A stretch of 64,000 nt of DNA from Tatlockia sp. (GTDB taxonomy: Bacteria > Pseudomonadota > Gammaproteobacteria > Legionellales > Legionellaceae): the NCBI GenBank assembly GCA_013697725.1, contig JACCWI010000055.1:310001-374000 (forward strand). Reading direction: 5' to 3'. Under the pieces are notes generated by a model. That model did not search any database, had not been told where the DNA came from, and worked only from the letters and a program-made list of their open reading frames with translations. Both the position numbers and the translations under genes were made by a program. This document shows, piece by piece, positions 55,482 through 64,000 of this stretch (the first letter of the stretch is position 1; each line of letters begins with the position of its first letter).

Positions 55482-56186
55482 TCAGATAATGAGTGAGGCT
55501 TCATTCGGCACTAAATCTAATTCATTTTCTGGCTGAGAATTGAAAAAACGAGCGTAAGAGGAAGCTGCTTCATTTGCTTTATTATACGTTAAATATTCGA
55601 ACTGGACGTCGACTTCCTTTGCGCGCTTCTTAATGCTTTCAATGGAAGATTCAAGAAATGATATGTAGCCCTTAAAAGGCTGAGTGATTATATCAAGATC
55701 GAAAAGTACCCAGCTTAGGATTAACCCAACCAGAAAGGAGGCAGGGATTGCGATAACCGCGAAAAGACACTCTAGAAAAAAACCAACAGCCTCAACGCAG
55801 GTCATAAAACTTTCTTTTAAAAAGGTCTTTACTGAGCCTCTTGCCTTAAAACTGTTGTCTATTTCTTTTGCCTTTTCAATTAACTGATTAAGTTTAGCCT
55901 GAGTAGGGTCTATTAACGCTTCAATTAAAACTTCTGATAAATTTTCTGAATTCTCCTTCTGCCAGGTAAAATAGCAAATTAGAATTTCAATATTTTCATA
56001 ATTTAAATGACATCTGTCTATTATACCTGTTAATTCATGAACCTGGCTTATCAGTTGTGAAATATTTGTATCAGTACTTAATTGTTGAGTCATGGAGTCA
56101 AGATAAGGTTGTAATTTGGTACCTTTGTTTCGCTTCTCCTTTAGGTGGCCTTGTAACAATCCTAAAGTTTTTTTTGGCTCAATCAT
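55482..56186 (-). CDS. Unknown 234-aa protein with membrane hairpin, possible effector
   Basis: No family recognised. Residues 1-120 are helical and hydrophilic (LLQGHLKEKRNKG, LIEKAKEIDNSF). Residues 128-165 form two adjoining hydrophobic segments (VGFFLECLFAVIAIPASFLV and GLILSWVLFDL), a membrane hairpin. The C-terminal 65 residues are helical and end in ENELDLVPNEASLII, an acidic stretch followed by hydrophobic residues. The long upstream region without genes, the hairpin and this tail fit a host-membrane-targeted Dot/Icm substrate; that is inference. It could equally be a bacterial inner-membrane protein. Confidence 0.5.
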   Translation of the reverse strand: MIEPKKTLGLLQGHLKEKRNKGTKLQPYLDSMTQQLSTDTNISQLISQVHELTGIIDRCHLNYENIEILICYFTWQKENSENLSEVLIEALIDPTQAKLNQLIEKAKEIDNSFKARGSVKTFLKESFMTCVEAVGFFLECLFAVIAIPASFLVGLILSWVLFDLDIITQPFKGYISFLESSIESIKKRAKEVDVQFEYLTYNKANEAASSYARFFNSQPENELDLVPNEASLII

Positions 56187-56307
56187 ATTGTCATTCCGTA
56201 TATATTTTGAATATCTTGTAGTTTAAGCGAGCAATTTCTTAAAGTCAACAGAGTTTAGCGCAATGGCTATAGGCTTTGTGTGCACATAAACCCTGAGGGT
56301 GGACGAT

Positions 56308-57594
56308 CTAGGCTATATTATCAAAAACTGACAAAGGCTTCATTATATAATCTCTTCCTAAATCAGTATTCACGCCCCAGCCATGCATTAATTGATTAAA
56401 ATAATTGATAGCATCGATGAGGACTTTTGTTCTCGTTGTAGATTCAGCTATCTCAATAAGCTTTGCGGCGTAATTATCTACTCTAAATGTGGCTTTCGCC
56501 CAAAGTTGTCCTCGCAGACCTTGCGTACTTAATTGTTCAGGGTCATTAATAAATTGTGTTAATGCGGATTGAATTTCCGCGATCTCATTATCAGGATTTA
56601 TTTTTATTGCGCAATGGTCTGGAATTTCGCTGTAAAATCCATGGTTGGTGACAATAATGGGTTTTCCACAAAGCATTGCTTCAATGGCCGATGCGGAAGA
56701 GGCTTCAAGAACCGGTGAACGAAGGCAGGTTATGACATCGGCTTGTTCAATGGCTTGTATTAAGATTGCGTCGTCTACTTGTCCGGAAATAACAAGATTT
56801 ACCCTAGATTTTTTTGCTAAGGCAGCTAACTTGTTTCTGGTTTGAGATGGAATTTCTCCTACCAGTCGATATAGTGAATTTTTTCTTAATTGACGATTTT
56901 TGCCAATCGCTGTAATGATGCTTTCAATTCGCTTGTTTTTATTAACGTTACCTACAGTCAAAATTTCAAATTTATTTTTATCTGCTGTTTTTTTAAAAGG
57001 CAGCTTAGGCGCATCATAGGCAAGCGGTATGACATGAACCGGTCCTGGGCAGGAATTTAAAACGCGTTCAATTCCCCAATTACTGTGTGTAACTACTGCT
57101 TGAGCCATTGCACAAAGCCACTCGGTCATGGGTGTTGAAAGGAGCGTTCCTGCTATAAGATCCTCACTATTAGTGTAGCGAAATAATTGATTTGGATTTT
57201 CTGCACCGCACCAGCTGCGCAGGGCTGCATTCGCATTTAGACGATTAAATTTTGCCCATTTATGAAAAAGATTCCCTAAAAAGAAATCATGTAAACAAAC
57301 AATTCCCGGTAATTTGGCGAGCCATTCTAAAGCGCCTATATGCAGTTCATAGTTGTCGCCTATTTGATAAATCAAAGCATCGGCGCCCTCTGAAAGTCTT
57401 TGTATTTCAGCGCTGTTTGTCCATGATGTAAAGTTAAGGCCAAAATCATGAGTAGGCTTCTCAAAATAAATCTCATTCTCAATACGAATTAGATCTACCT
57501 CATGACCGTCAGAAATCAACTGGCGAACAATCAGACAAGCCATACGACCAATAGCTGAGGATTTAATCACGGGGGTAAAGAAAACTAATTTCAT
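56308..57594 (-). CDS. GT4-family glycosyltransferase
   Basis: A 428-aa GT-B enzyme, last in a six-gene glycan operon. The second half has the nucleotide-sugar strand ILTVGNVNKNKRIESIITAI (about 212-231), and the E-x7-E-like signature SPVLEASSASAIEAMLCGKP (about 291-310) with PIIVTNHGFYSEI. The N-terminal half opens MKLVFFTPVIKSSAIGRMAC. It would add a sugar from a nucleotide donor to a lipid- or protein-linked glycan in the cytosol. Donor and acceptor are unknown. Its start overlaps the stop of the gene before by four bases. Confidence 0.87.
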   Translation of the reverse strand: MKLVFFTPVIKSSAIGRMACLIVRQLISDGHEVDLIRIENEIYFEKPTHDFGLNFTSWTNSAEIQRLSEGADALIYQIGDNYELHIGALEWLAKLPGIVCLHDFFLGNLFHKWAKFNRLNANAALRSWCGAENPNQLFRYTNSEDLIAGTLLSTPMTEWLCAMAQAVVTHSNWGIERVLNSCPGPVHVIPLAYDAPKLPFKKTADKNKFEILTVGNVNKNKRIESIITAIGKNRQLRKNSLYRLVGEIPSQTRNKLAALAKKSRVNLVISGQVDDAILIQAIEQADVITCLRSPVLEASSASAIEAMLCGKPIIVTNHGFYSEIPDHCAIKINPDNEIAEIQSALTQFINDPEQLSTQGLRGQLWAKATFRVDNYAAKLIEIAESTTRTKVLIDAINYFNQLMHGWGVNTDLGRDYIMKPLSVFDNIA

Positions 57595-58628
57595 TGGAGC
57601 AATTTCTCCACAGTTTGTGGCCAGTTAATGTCGAGGCTCAACCACAAATCTCTCTCAGCATGACCGAATTGTTCGGCGCGTTCTGGATTCGATATTATCA
57701 AATTAAAGATTTCTGCGAGAGAAGACGGCTCAGGTTCAGCTATCCATCCCGTTTCATTATGCTTCACTAACCCTAAAATACCACCGCTATCACTGGTTGT
57801 TATTAGCGCCTTGGCAGCTGTTGCGGCTTCCATGGCGACATAGCCTAAAGAGTCTTCATCAAAGGGTAAGTAGGCAACAGCTGCAGCATTATTAATATAA
57901 TTCGCATAAGCTTCGCGTGGCAAAAAACCTAAATCCAAGGTTACTCTATCTTCTAAACCGAGACGGATGACTGATTCTTGTAAACGTTCAGCGTCGGCTG
58001 GTGTATCAGGAGGGCCTGCAATTAATAATTTTACCTTTTTGTCACAGTGTTTCATGGCTTCAAGCAGTAAATACTGACGCTTCATCTGATTTATTCTGCC
58101 ACCTGCAAAAATATAATCCCCTGTTTTACCGCCGACAAATAACTCGGGATCGTTAACTGGAGGAAGAAGAACCTTCGCATTGAAACCATTATAGTGAAGG
58201 AGTCGCTTTTGGGTCACTGCAGAATTGGTAAAAATAGTCCGACTTTCCGCAAAGCTTTCATTGTCTGCCTTCCTAATCAAAGCCCTTAGCTCATCGCCTT
58301 CTTGCGTGGGTGAAATATTTGAATAGCCGGCATCATAAAGATCGTAGGCTTGGCGATATTGATGCAATAGCCATAGTGTCTTCTCTGGATGCCGTATAAG
58401 ATAGGCGGGAAATTTCAAAGCAATCACTTTATCAACATTCATTAACTCAAAGGCTCTTACCATCAGCATTTGCGAGGGGATGCGGTTTGCGGGTTCCCAT
58501 TGAAAAGGAATCCTTAAAATCTCTGCTTTATGGCCGGCAAAAATTAAATTTTTACGTAAATGAACGGCAAGCTCTTCCGCACCACCCCAAACAAAAGGGG
58601 TCATATTATTTACTATAAGAATTTTCAT
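57591..58628 (-). CDS. GT4-family glycosyltransferase
   Basis: A 345-aa GT-B enzyme, paralogous to the next gene upstream; both share WGGAEE/YGGARN-like loops after the first strand, a HPEKTLW/HPHKILW block, IFTNSAV and a LPFDEDS/LPLDEDS-YG signature. Here MTPFVWGGAEELAVHL is near 9-24, FAGGRINQMKRQYLLLEAM near 174-192 and YLPFDEDSLGYVAMEAATAA near 252-271, the E-x7-E site. Retaining glycosyl transfer from a nucleotide sugar is expected. ATGA overlaps on both sides place it in a tightly coupled operon. Confidence 0.9.
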   Translation of the reverse strand: MKILIVNNMTPFVWGGAEELAVHLRKNLIFAGHKAEILRIPFQWEPANRIPSQMLMVRAFELMNVDKVIALKFPAYLIRHPEKTLWLLHQYRQAYDLYDAGYSNISPTQEGDELRALIRKADNESFAESRTIFTNSAVTQKRLLHYNGFNAKVLLPPVNDPELFVGGKTGDYIFAGGRINQMKRQYLLLEAMKHCDKKVKLLIAGPPDTPADAERLQESVIRLGLEDRVTLDLGFLPREAYANYINNAAAVAYLPFDEDSLGYVAMEAATAAKALITTSDSGGILGLVKHNETGWIAEPEPSSLAEIFNLIISNPERAEQFGHAERDLWLSLDINWPQTVEKLLQ

Positions 58629-59659
58629 GCCAGTAGCCTTTCTAATACATGAGACCAGGAAATATTGAGTTCATTGAGTCGTTCACGAGCATTAGCTCCC
58701 ATTAATTTAGTTTTAGCTCGATCAATGTAAAATTTATCCATAGTCTCAGCCAAAGCTTGAGGTAAAGGTTCTGCTATATAGCCATTGATACCTTCTTCAA
58801 CCAGTTCAAGAACTCCTCCTGAATCTGACGTGGTCAAAATTGCCTTTAATGCATGACTTGCTTCGATACTTGGGTAGCCATAAGAATCTTCATCGAGTGG
58901 CAAGTAAGCGGCGGCTAAACAGCCGGCTAAAATTTCAATTTTTTCCTCTTCGCTAATCCAGCGATCATCAAGTATGACCTTAGCTTCTAAACTCTGGTTT
59001 GCGATAATGTCTGTCAATTCTTTGGTATAATCCGGATTTGAGCTTGCGCCACATAAACGCAAACGAACAGGCGTTTTAGTATATTGCATTGCTTCTACTA
59101 AAAGATGTTGCCTTTTATGATGCTCAAGCCGACAAATATAGACAATTTCATCCGAATAATCTTTGCAATAGAAACGCTCTGGACGAAAAATAGGGGGATA
59201 TAAAACTTCGCTATCAATTTTATTAAAGGTTTGTAGACGACTTGAAACAATCGCGGAATTGGTAAAAATTTTATTGGCTTCTTTCAGAGCTGCAGTGTCA
59301 GTTGCGTGCAAAGCGTCACGAATACCTCGATGTTTGGAGTCATCTGGACATCCACGATAAGGACTATCCCAGAGATCGTAAAAAACTCGAATATGGTGAA
59401 TAAACCAGAGTATTTTATGCGGATGAGGGATTAAATGGGCAGGGGGGCGAAAGCAGATGATCCGATCAGCTGCATCGAGGTCAATCCAGCGATAAGCCAT
59501 CTTCTGTTGCACTAATAAATCAGCTGTATCCGCTTGAGGCAAATAAATTCGTTCAACTTGATGCCCCGCTTCCAAGAGCATAGTTTCAAGCCATTCAACA
59601 ATATTTCTGGCTCCGCCATAAACAAAAGGCACAAAGGATGAACATAAAGCAATTTTCAT
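58625..59659 (-). CDS. GT4-family glycosyltransferase
   Basis: A 344-aa GT-B enzyme, sister of the following gene. SFVPFVYGGARNIVEWLETM near the N-terminus, YICRLEHHKRQHLLVEAMQY (about 168-187) for the donor half, and YLPLDEDSYGYPSIEASHAL (about 248-267) with the two Glu of the signature. The pair probably arose by duplication and may add two successive sugars. Four-base overlaps link it to the aminotransferase gene upstream and the GT downstream. Confidence 0.9.
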   Translation of the reverse strand: MKIALCSSFVPFVYGGARNIVEWLETMLLEAGHQVERIYLPQADTADLLVQQKMAYRWIDLDAADRIICFRPPAHLIPHPHKILWFIHHIRVFYDLWDSPYRGCPDDSKHRGIRDALHATDTAALKEANKIFTNSAIVSSRLQTFNKIDSEVLYPPIFRPERFYCKDYSDEIVYICRLEHHKRQHLLVEAMQYTKTPVRLRLCGASSNPDYTKELTDIIANQSLEAKVILDDRWISEEEKIEILAGCLAAAYLPLDEDSYGYPSIEASHALKAILTTSDSGGVLELVEEGINGYIAEPLPQALAETMDKFYIDRAKTKLMGANARERLNELNISWSHVLERLLA

Positions 59660-60762
59660 GATTGTCTTAAGGCCTCAATAAGGGTGTCAACAATTCGTTG
59701 GACATCCTCTTGGGTTAAATCCTGATGAGCTGGCAAATTAATTCCGCGTGGAGACCAAAAATCGGCCACGGGATAAGATTTCTCTTCCTGATAAGGAGGA
59801 AGAACATGCATGGGATAAAAAACAGGCCGGGTTTCAATGCCCATCTCATCTAGATATTGCATCACTTTATCGCGTTTAATTTCATCACCATTACGCAAAA
59901 AGACGGTATACATCCAAAACACATGCTTAGCCCAGGAAAGTTGTTTAGGTAAAACCAGTTCATCTTCATAACGAGCTAAAGCCAGATTATACCAATGTGC
60001 AAGTATTTCACGACTGGCTAAGGCTTGGTCAATAGTTTCCATCTGAGCGAGGCCAATGGCGGCTTGAATATTAGTCATGCGATAATTGTAACCTACCACT
60101 GGAAACCAATAGCGACGCTTAGGATCCATGCCCTGCCCACGCAGCAAGCGTAGCTTATCCGCTAAGACATCATCATTGGTGGTTACCATGCCGCCTTCAC
60201 CCGTAGTAATTATTTTATTACCAAAAAAACTAAAGGTAGCACAGGTTCCTAAGCCGCCAACTTTTTGTCCTTGTACTTGTGCGCCATGAGCTTCTGCTGC
60301 ATCTTCGACAACCCAGAGGCCGTGTTTTTGAGCTATCTCATTGATTGAGACCATATCAGCGGGATGCCCATAGAGATGGACCGGAATAATACCACGAGTT
60401 TTTGCGGTGATTTTAGACTCAATTTCTGTGGGATTAATATTCATCGTATCGGCACATACATCAACTAAAATCGGCGTAGCGCCGCAATAACGTACTGCGT
60501 TCGCGGTGGCAATGTAAGTTACAGTAGGAACCAGGACTTCATCGCCGGGTTTCAAATTCAAAGCCACCAAGGCAAGGTGAAGGGCTGTGGTGCCATTATT
60601 GGTGGCGATGGCGTGTTTAACACCACAAAATTGGGCAAAAATTTCTTCAAAGGCGCCAATATATTTTCCGTTGGAGGAAATCCAATTGCTATCAAGGCAG
60701 TCAAGTACATACTTACGTTCATTACCGGCCAATTTTGGCTGTGCGACAAAGATTCGTTGCAT
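59656..60762 (-). CDS. DegT/DnrJ/EryC1/StrS sugar aminotransferase
   Basis: A 368-aa PLP enzyme. NNGTTALHLALVALNLKPGD, VEDAAEAHGA and SFFGNKIITTGEGGM (internal aldimine lysine about K183) are the family signatures; GYNYRMTNIQAAIGLAQ follows. The closest known group by look is perosamine synthetase and PglE-like enzymes, which transfer an amino group to C4 of a nucleotide keto-sugar. Next to a NeuD/PglD-type acetyltransferase this suggests an acetamido sugar in the glycan. No dehydratase gene is in view. The start is five bases after the acetyltransferase stop. Confidence 0.92.
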   Translation of the reverse strand: MQRIFVAQPKLAGNERKYVLDCLDSNWISSNGKYIGAFEEIFAQFCGVKHAIATNNGTTALHLALVALNLKPGDEVLVPTVTYIATANAVRYCGATPILVDVCADTMNINPTEIESKITAKTRGIIPVHLYGHPADMVSINEIAQKHGLWVVEDAAEAHGAQVQGQKVGGLGTCATFSFFGNKIITTGEGGMVTTNDDVLADKLRLLRGQGMDPKRRYWFPVVGYNYRMTNIQAAIGLAQMETIDQALASREILAHWYNLALARYEDELVLPKQLSWAKHVFWMYTVFLRNGDEIKRDKVMQYLDEMGIETRPVFYPMHVLPPYQEEKSYPVADFWSPRGINLPAHQDLTQEDVQRIVDTLIEALRQS

Positions 60763-60767
60763 TAATT

Positions 60768-61406
60768 TTATCCTAGAACTGAGTGTTTAATAATTCGTGC
60801 AGGAACTCCAACTACCGTCTTACCTGCTGTAATATTTGCGACGATTACGCAACCAGCGCCAGAGATCACCTTTTCACCAATTTCTATTTTAGGTATTACT
60901 TTAGAGCCAACCCCAAGAAAACTTTGAGCTCCTACTTTTACATTACCTGCTAAAGCGCATTGAGGAGCGAGATGTGCTGCTTTTCCAATATTGCAATCAT
61001 GATCAACGGTAGCACCGGTATTAATAATAACTAAATCCGCTATCTGTGCTTCGCTACTAATAATAGCACCAGCCATGATGGCTAAACCTTGGCCTAAAAC
61101 TGCGCTGGGAGAAATAATCGCTTTAGGACTTATCGCATTAACTAATTGATAATTTAGCTCAAGAGCAAGGTCGGCATAATGTTCACGTAATTGGTTTGAG
61201 CCTAGAGCAATAAAAATTTTCGAGTAGCCTTCTTCGCGTAAGCTTTTGAGATAGCTATCATTTTTGAGAACGGCTATATTGAGACAGAAATCGGGACTAT
61301 CTGCGACCCCAATACAAAAAGCAACTTGTTCGCCGCTCGCTTCTAACAATTCAATACAAACCTTAGCATGCCCACCCGCACCCACAACAATAATGCTGCT
61401 CTTCAT
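60768..61406 (-). CDS. NeuD/PglD-type sugar O/N-acetyltransferase
   Basis: I choose ATG 61406, which gives 212 aa and an ATGA overlap with the FkbM gene like the other junctions here; an ATG at 61424 would add six residues. The N-terminal part is a Rossmann-like domain, IIVVGAGGHAKVCIELLEAS. The C-terminal part (from about 95) is a left-handed beta-helix of hexapeptide repeats, with the catalytic His in ATVDHDCNIGKAAHLAPQ. PglD-type enzymes N-acetylate a UDP-4-amino sugar, and NeuD O-acetylates sialic acid. With the aminotransferase next door the first is more likely. Confidence 0.88.
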   Translation of the reverse strand: MKSSIIVVGAGGHAKVCIELLEASGEQVAFCIGVADSPDFCLNIAVLKNDSYLKSLREEGYSKIFIALGSNQLREHYADLALELNYQLVNAISPKAIISPSAVLGQGLAIMAGAIISSEAQIADLVIINTGATVDHDCNIGKAAHLAPQCALAGNVKVGAQSFLGVGSKVIPKIEIGEKVISGAGCVIVANITAGKTVVGVPARIIKHSVLG

Positions 61407-62458
61407 AAACCTGCTTTCTCCCATGCCGATGAATCTTGTCGAGCAAATAAAAGATTAACAGATTCAACTTTATCTAACTGTTTCAAAGACCAATTTTCAA
61501 GGACACCCGTTTCAGAGTTAACTACTTTATAGTACAAAGCAAGCTCTGAAAAGGTTTTCAACCATTGTTGTATTGTGTAATTAAAAGCTTTTATCCGGGA
61601 GGGGCAAAATTCCACGATTAATGCTAAATCTGGATTTGATTTTATCAGGTGTTGCCCACCTTCAATGATTTTCGCTTCTGCACCGCAGTTATTGATTTTT
61701 ATTAAATCAACACGCTGATTATCAATATCATCTAGCCTGATTGATGCAGGATCAGCAGTCAGACCTGTTTCATAAATGGTAACTAGAGCACTAAAGTCAT
61801 TTAGCCTCAGCGATTTTTCAAGTAATCGTTTTTTCTCTTCAAGTGCTTCGAAAGCAATTATTTTCCCCCGACCTTGTAAAGCCTTTACTGCAGCAAGAGT
61901 GTCTAAACCAAGATTAGCACCGACATCGAAAAATACATTACCCGGCTTTAAAAATCGACCTATCAGCAATTCCCGACCTGCATTGGATTCTCTGAGAATT
62001 TGAACAAGTGAGCTACGATCTTTTTCTGAACAAATGAGATACCCTGAAGCGGTATTAACTAAAATTTCATTGTCACCACAGGGAATAAAAACTCGGCGAG
62101 CCAAGGTGTTAAGCAATTCTTGATTCTGCGCCACTTGAGCGGTTAATTCTAACTTAAAAATCTCGGTAATTTGTTGTAATTCCTCAAATCTCTCGCTAAG
62201 GCCATGTGTAAAATAATGGCGTAGTCTGAAAGCAACTGGTTTGAGTAGCGGACGAGAGAAGCGATAGGCAACTTGAGCAATTTGACGAATAAATTTTTTG
62301 ACGAGAGAGCGAATTGACCAAACTGGGGGGTTAATTGAACCCGGATTAATTTCTAACGCTGAAGAGTCCTCACTAACAGCATTAGCACAGCGCAAATTAT
62401 TTAATCCTGATGAAAACGCAACATCGATTTTAACGTTTTCTCGATATGTTTTATTCAT
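61403..62458 (-). CDS. FkbM-family methyltransferase
   Basis: A 351-aa protein. Residues 1-130 are not typical of the family and include a helical stretch (RSLVKKFIRQIAQVAYRFSR). The methyltransferase core follows: PGNVFFDVGANLGLDTLAAV (about 170-189, the SAM-binding motif I), IIAFEALEEKKRLLEKSLRL, then RVDLIKINNCGAEAKIIEGG, matching the FkbM D-x-I-K-x-D-x-E-G-x-E block with the acidic residue replaced by Asn-Cys-Gly. O-methylation of a sugar is the usual role. It is the first gene of the glycan operon, and divergent from the alcohol dehydrogenase. Confidence 0.82.
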   Translation of the reverse strand: MNKTYRENVKIDVAFSSGLNNLRCANAVSEDSSALEINPGSINPPVWSIRSLVKKFIRQIAQVAYRFSRPLLKPVAFRLRHYFTHGLSERFEELQQITEIFKLELTAQVAQNQELLNTLARRVFIPCGDNEILVNTASGYLICSEKDRSSLVQILRESNAGRELLIGRFLKPGNVFFDVGANLGLDTLAAVKALQGRGKIIAFEALEEKKRLLEKSLRLNDFSALVTIYETGLTADPASIRLDDIDNQRVDLIKINNCGAEAKIIEGGQHLIKSNPDLALIVEFCPSRIKAFNYTIQQWLKTFSELALYYKVVNSETGVLENWSLKQLDKVESVNLLFARQDSSAWEKAGL

Positions 62459-62683
62459 TTTATCCCTGATCTTTAAAGTACTGCGGTTTAAGCTCAGGCA
62501 AGTGATTGGCTATCAAGAGGGAGATATTCTGCACCTGGAGAACACCACAATATTAGCAAAAACAGGCCATTTTAATCCCTGATTAGAGAACATGTCAATT
62601 GGTATGGTTGACAGGCATACGAAGCTAGCCCAAGCTTAAATACGCTGAAAATTAATCAAAGGGATTTGTTCAAGGAGAAAAGG

Positions 62684-63691
62684 ATGACAACCGTTAAGGC
62701 TTACGCAGTTCGTGAAAAATCAGGATTATTATCACCTTTTGAATATAGTCTTAATGAAATTGAACCCGATAGGGTGGATATAAAAGTTGAATCCTGTGGT
62801 ATATGCCATTCGGATCTAGCCATGATTGATAATGAATGGAGAATGAGTAAATATCCGATTGTTCCTGGCCATGAAGTCATTGGAATAATAACGGCCAAAG
62901 GAAAGCAGGTTAAACACTTAAGAATTGGTCAGCGAGTAGGGCTTGGATGGTTTAGTGGAAGTTGCATGTTTTGCCATAATTGCCTTAGTGGCGACCATAA
63001 TTTATGCGCTAAAGCTGAACAAACTATTATTGGTAGAAATGGTGGCTTTGCTGATCTAATACGTGCTAATGCATTATGGGCAATTCCCCTACCTGAAAGT
63101 TTAGCTGCCAAAGATGCCGGCCCTTTATTCTGCGGGGGTATAACAGTCTTTAATCCGATAATTCAACTTGGTATCCGTCCAACTCAAAAAGTTGGAGTGA
63201 TTGGCATCGGCGGGCTTGGCCATTTGGCTTTGCAATTTCTAAATAAATGGGGTTGTGAGGTCACCGCTTTTTCATCAACAGACTCTAAAGAAGAAGAAGC
63301 AAGACAAATGGGAGCTCATCATTTTATTAACTCCAAAGACGATAAAGTGTTGGCCTCCTTAGCGGGTAAATTTGATTTAATTCTAAATACCGCAAATGCA
63401 AATCTTAATTGGGCAGCCTATATCGCTATGCTTCGAGCTCGTGGTCATTTGCATACGGTTGGTGCTGTTATGGGGCCGATCTCTTTTCAAGCCTTGCAAC
63501 TCATACCAAGTCAACTGTCAATTTCGGGTTCCCCCTTAGGTAGCCCGGCAACGATTCAAGACATGTTGGAATTTTGTGCACGTCACAATATTCAGCCTTT
63601 GACCGAGCACTTTGCAATGAAGGATGTCAATGAAGCGCTTAATCACCTTCGGGAAGGCAAAGCTCGATATCGTGTAATATTGGACAATTGA
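62684..63691 (+). CDS. Zinc-dependent alcohol dehydrogenase (YahK/CAD-type)
   Basis: I choose ATG 62684 with AAGGAG at 62672-62677; a TTG at 62666 would lie before this ribosome site. The 335-aa product has CGICHSDLAMIDNEW (catalytic zinc Cys), GHEVIGIITAKG, the four structural-zinc cysteines in GSCMFCHNCLSGDHNLC, and the NADP-site GVIGIGGLGHLALQFLNKWG. The CGICHSD and HNC spacing fit cinnamyl alcohol/YahK-type aldehyde reductases. It interconverts aldehydes and alcohols in the cytosol, NADPH being likely. The aldehyde made by the reductase-ended NRPS in this window would be a conceivable but unproved substrate. Confidence 0.92.
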   Translation: MTTVKAYAVREKSGLLSPFEYSLNEIEPDRVDIKVESCGICHSDLAMIDNEWRMSKYPIVPGHEVIGIITAKGKQVKHLRIGQRVGLGWFSGSCMFCHNCLSGDHNLCAKAEQTIIGRNGGFADLIRANALWAIPLPESLAAKDAGPLFCGGITVFNPIIQLGIRPTQKVGVIGIGGLGHLALQFLNKWGCEVTAFSSTDSKEEEARQMGAHHFINSKDDKVLASLAGKFDLILNTANANLNWAAYIAMLRARGHLHTVGAVMGPISFQALQLIPSQLSISGSPLGSPATIQDMLEFCARHNIQPLTEHFAMKDVNEALNHLREGKARYRVILDN

Positions 63692-63818
63692 TTATAAAAA
63701 GAATAGCGCCGTATAAATTTATTGATCACAGTGTTTTTAAATAGTACTCTAGAGCGGTCAAAGCCAGGTTTTATAACGTGGTCAATGACAAATGAGCTTA
63801 ATTTTGGAGAGATGATCA

Positions 63819-64000
63819 ATGAATAAGTCTTTGAAAATATTGAATAAATGGGTTATTGCCGGATTAATAGCCTTAGTAAGCAGCCAATATGCTTTTGCGG
63901 ATTCTTTAGTTGGTCGCTGGCAACATGGTCGTCAAGCCACTTCAATTTCTATGGGACGAGATTTCAAACTGCAATTTTGTAATGAACAAGGCAATTGTGC
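63819..64000 (+). CDS. Exported protein, N-terminal part only (runs off the right edge)
   Basis: Sixty codons are visible. A signal peptide covers residues 1-27: WVIAGLIALVSSQYAFA, cut before DSLVGRW. The mature start DSLVGRWQHGRQATSISMGR resembles a lipocalin- or DUF2147-like opening (a G-x-W strand), but too little is seen to assign it. Two Cys near the edge (FCNEQGNC). GGAGAG ribosome site 10 bases before ATG 63819. It is 127 bases after the dehydrogenase. Confidence 0.6.
   Translation, partial: MNKSLKILNKWVIAGLIALVSSQYAFADSLVGRWQHGRQATSISMGRDFKLQFCNEQGNC

Noticed and set aside
1..64000. CRISPR array or long tandem repeats
   Set aside because: No regularly spaced direct repeats of 20-40 bases were seen while reading the window.

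Overview
The window looks like a chromosomal accessory stretch from a Legionella-type gammaproteobacterium (Legionellaceae). The evidence is the AT-rich composition, an N-terminal SidE-type phosphodiesterase effector gene at the left edge, several orphan cytosolic proteins of the Dot/Icm-effector kind (one frameshifted), an MFS transporter of the Pht-like type, and many decayed gene fragments between intact genes. The species cannot be named from sequence alone.

Left part (1-26 kb). In order: a SidE-like effector (partial), an MFS permease, tRNA-Pro(GGG), a FadL-type outer-membrane protein, then a 1583-aa stand-alone enzyme read as formyltransferase / half condensation domain / adenylation / carrier / terminal reductase. 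This enzyme is divergent from a PAS-PAS hybrid histidine kinase. After it comes a decayed zone: asparaginase, ABC-exporter, TraB/GumN-like, XRE and serine-recombinase remnants, plus a frameshifted ~720-aa putative effector. Intact genes scattered through the zone are a DUF523 protein, a YefM-YoeB toxin-antitoxin pair, a CpdA-like phosphodiesterase, a 647-aa putative effector and several unknowns.

Centre (26.4-51.7 kb). One co-directional lipopeptide-type NRPS/PKS locus. It holds an E1(alpha-beta fused)/E2 2-oxoacid dehydrogenase pair without E3, C-PCP-KS-AT(truncated), C(truncated)-A-PCP-C, a free carrier protein, an acyl-AMP ligase-ACP-KS protein, a glutamate-1-semialdehyde-type aminotransferase, a CPBP-like membrane protein without catalytic residues, an MFS exporter, a type II thioesterase, an FtsX-type ABC permease with its ATPase, and a one-chain ABC exporter. 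The acyl ligase, KS and aminotransferase recall the start of iturin/mycosubtilin assembly, so a beta-amino-acylated peptide is a reasonable guess. The central megasynthase is interrupted at about 34.39 kb, where an acyltransferase is cut and continues out of frame into the last part of a condensation domain. This looks like a deletion, so the present pathway may be inactive or shortened. No phosphopantetheinyl transferase, no intact AT and no TE domain are visible in the window.

Right part (51.8-64 kb). An AraC regulator with a DMT-family exporter, a DUF1778-GNAT toxin-antitoxin operon with a clear palindromic operator inside its promoter, a gene-free decayed gap and an unknown membrane protein. 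Then comes a tightly overlapping minus-strand glycan operon (FkbM methyltransferase, NeuD-type acetyltransferase, DegT aminotransferase, three GT4 glycosyltransferases), and divergent from it a zinc alcohol dehydrogenase. The last gene, encoding an exported protein, runs off the right edge.
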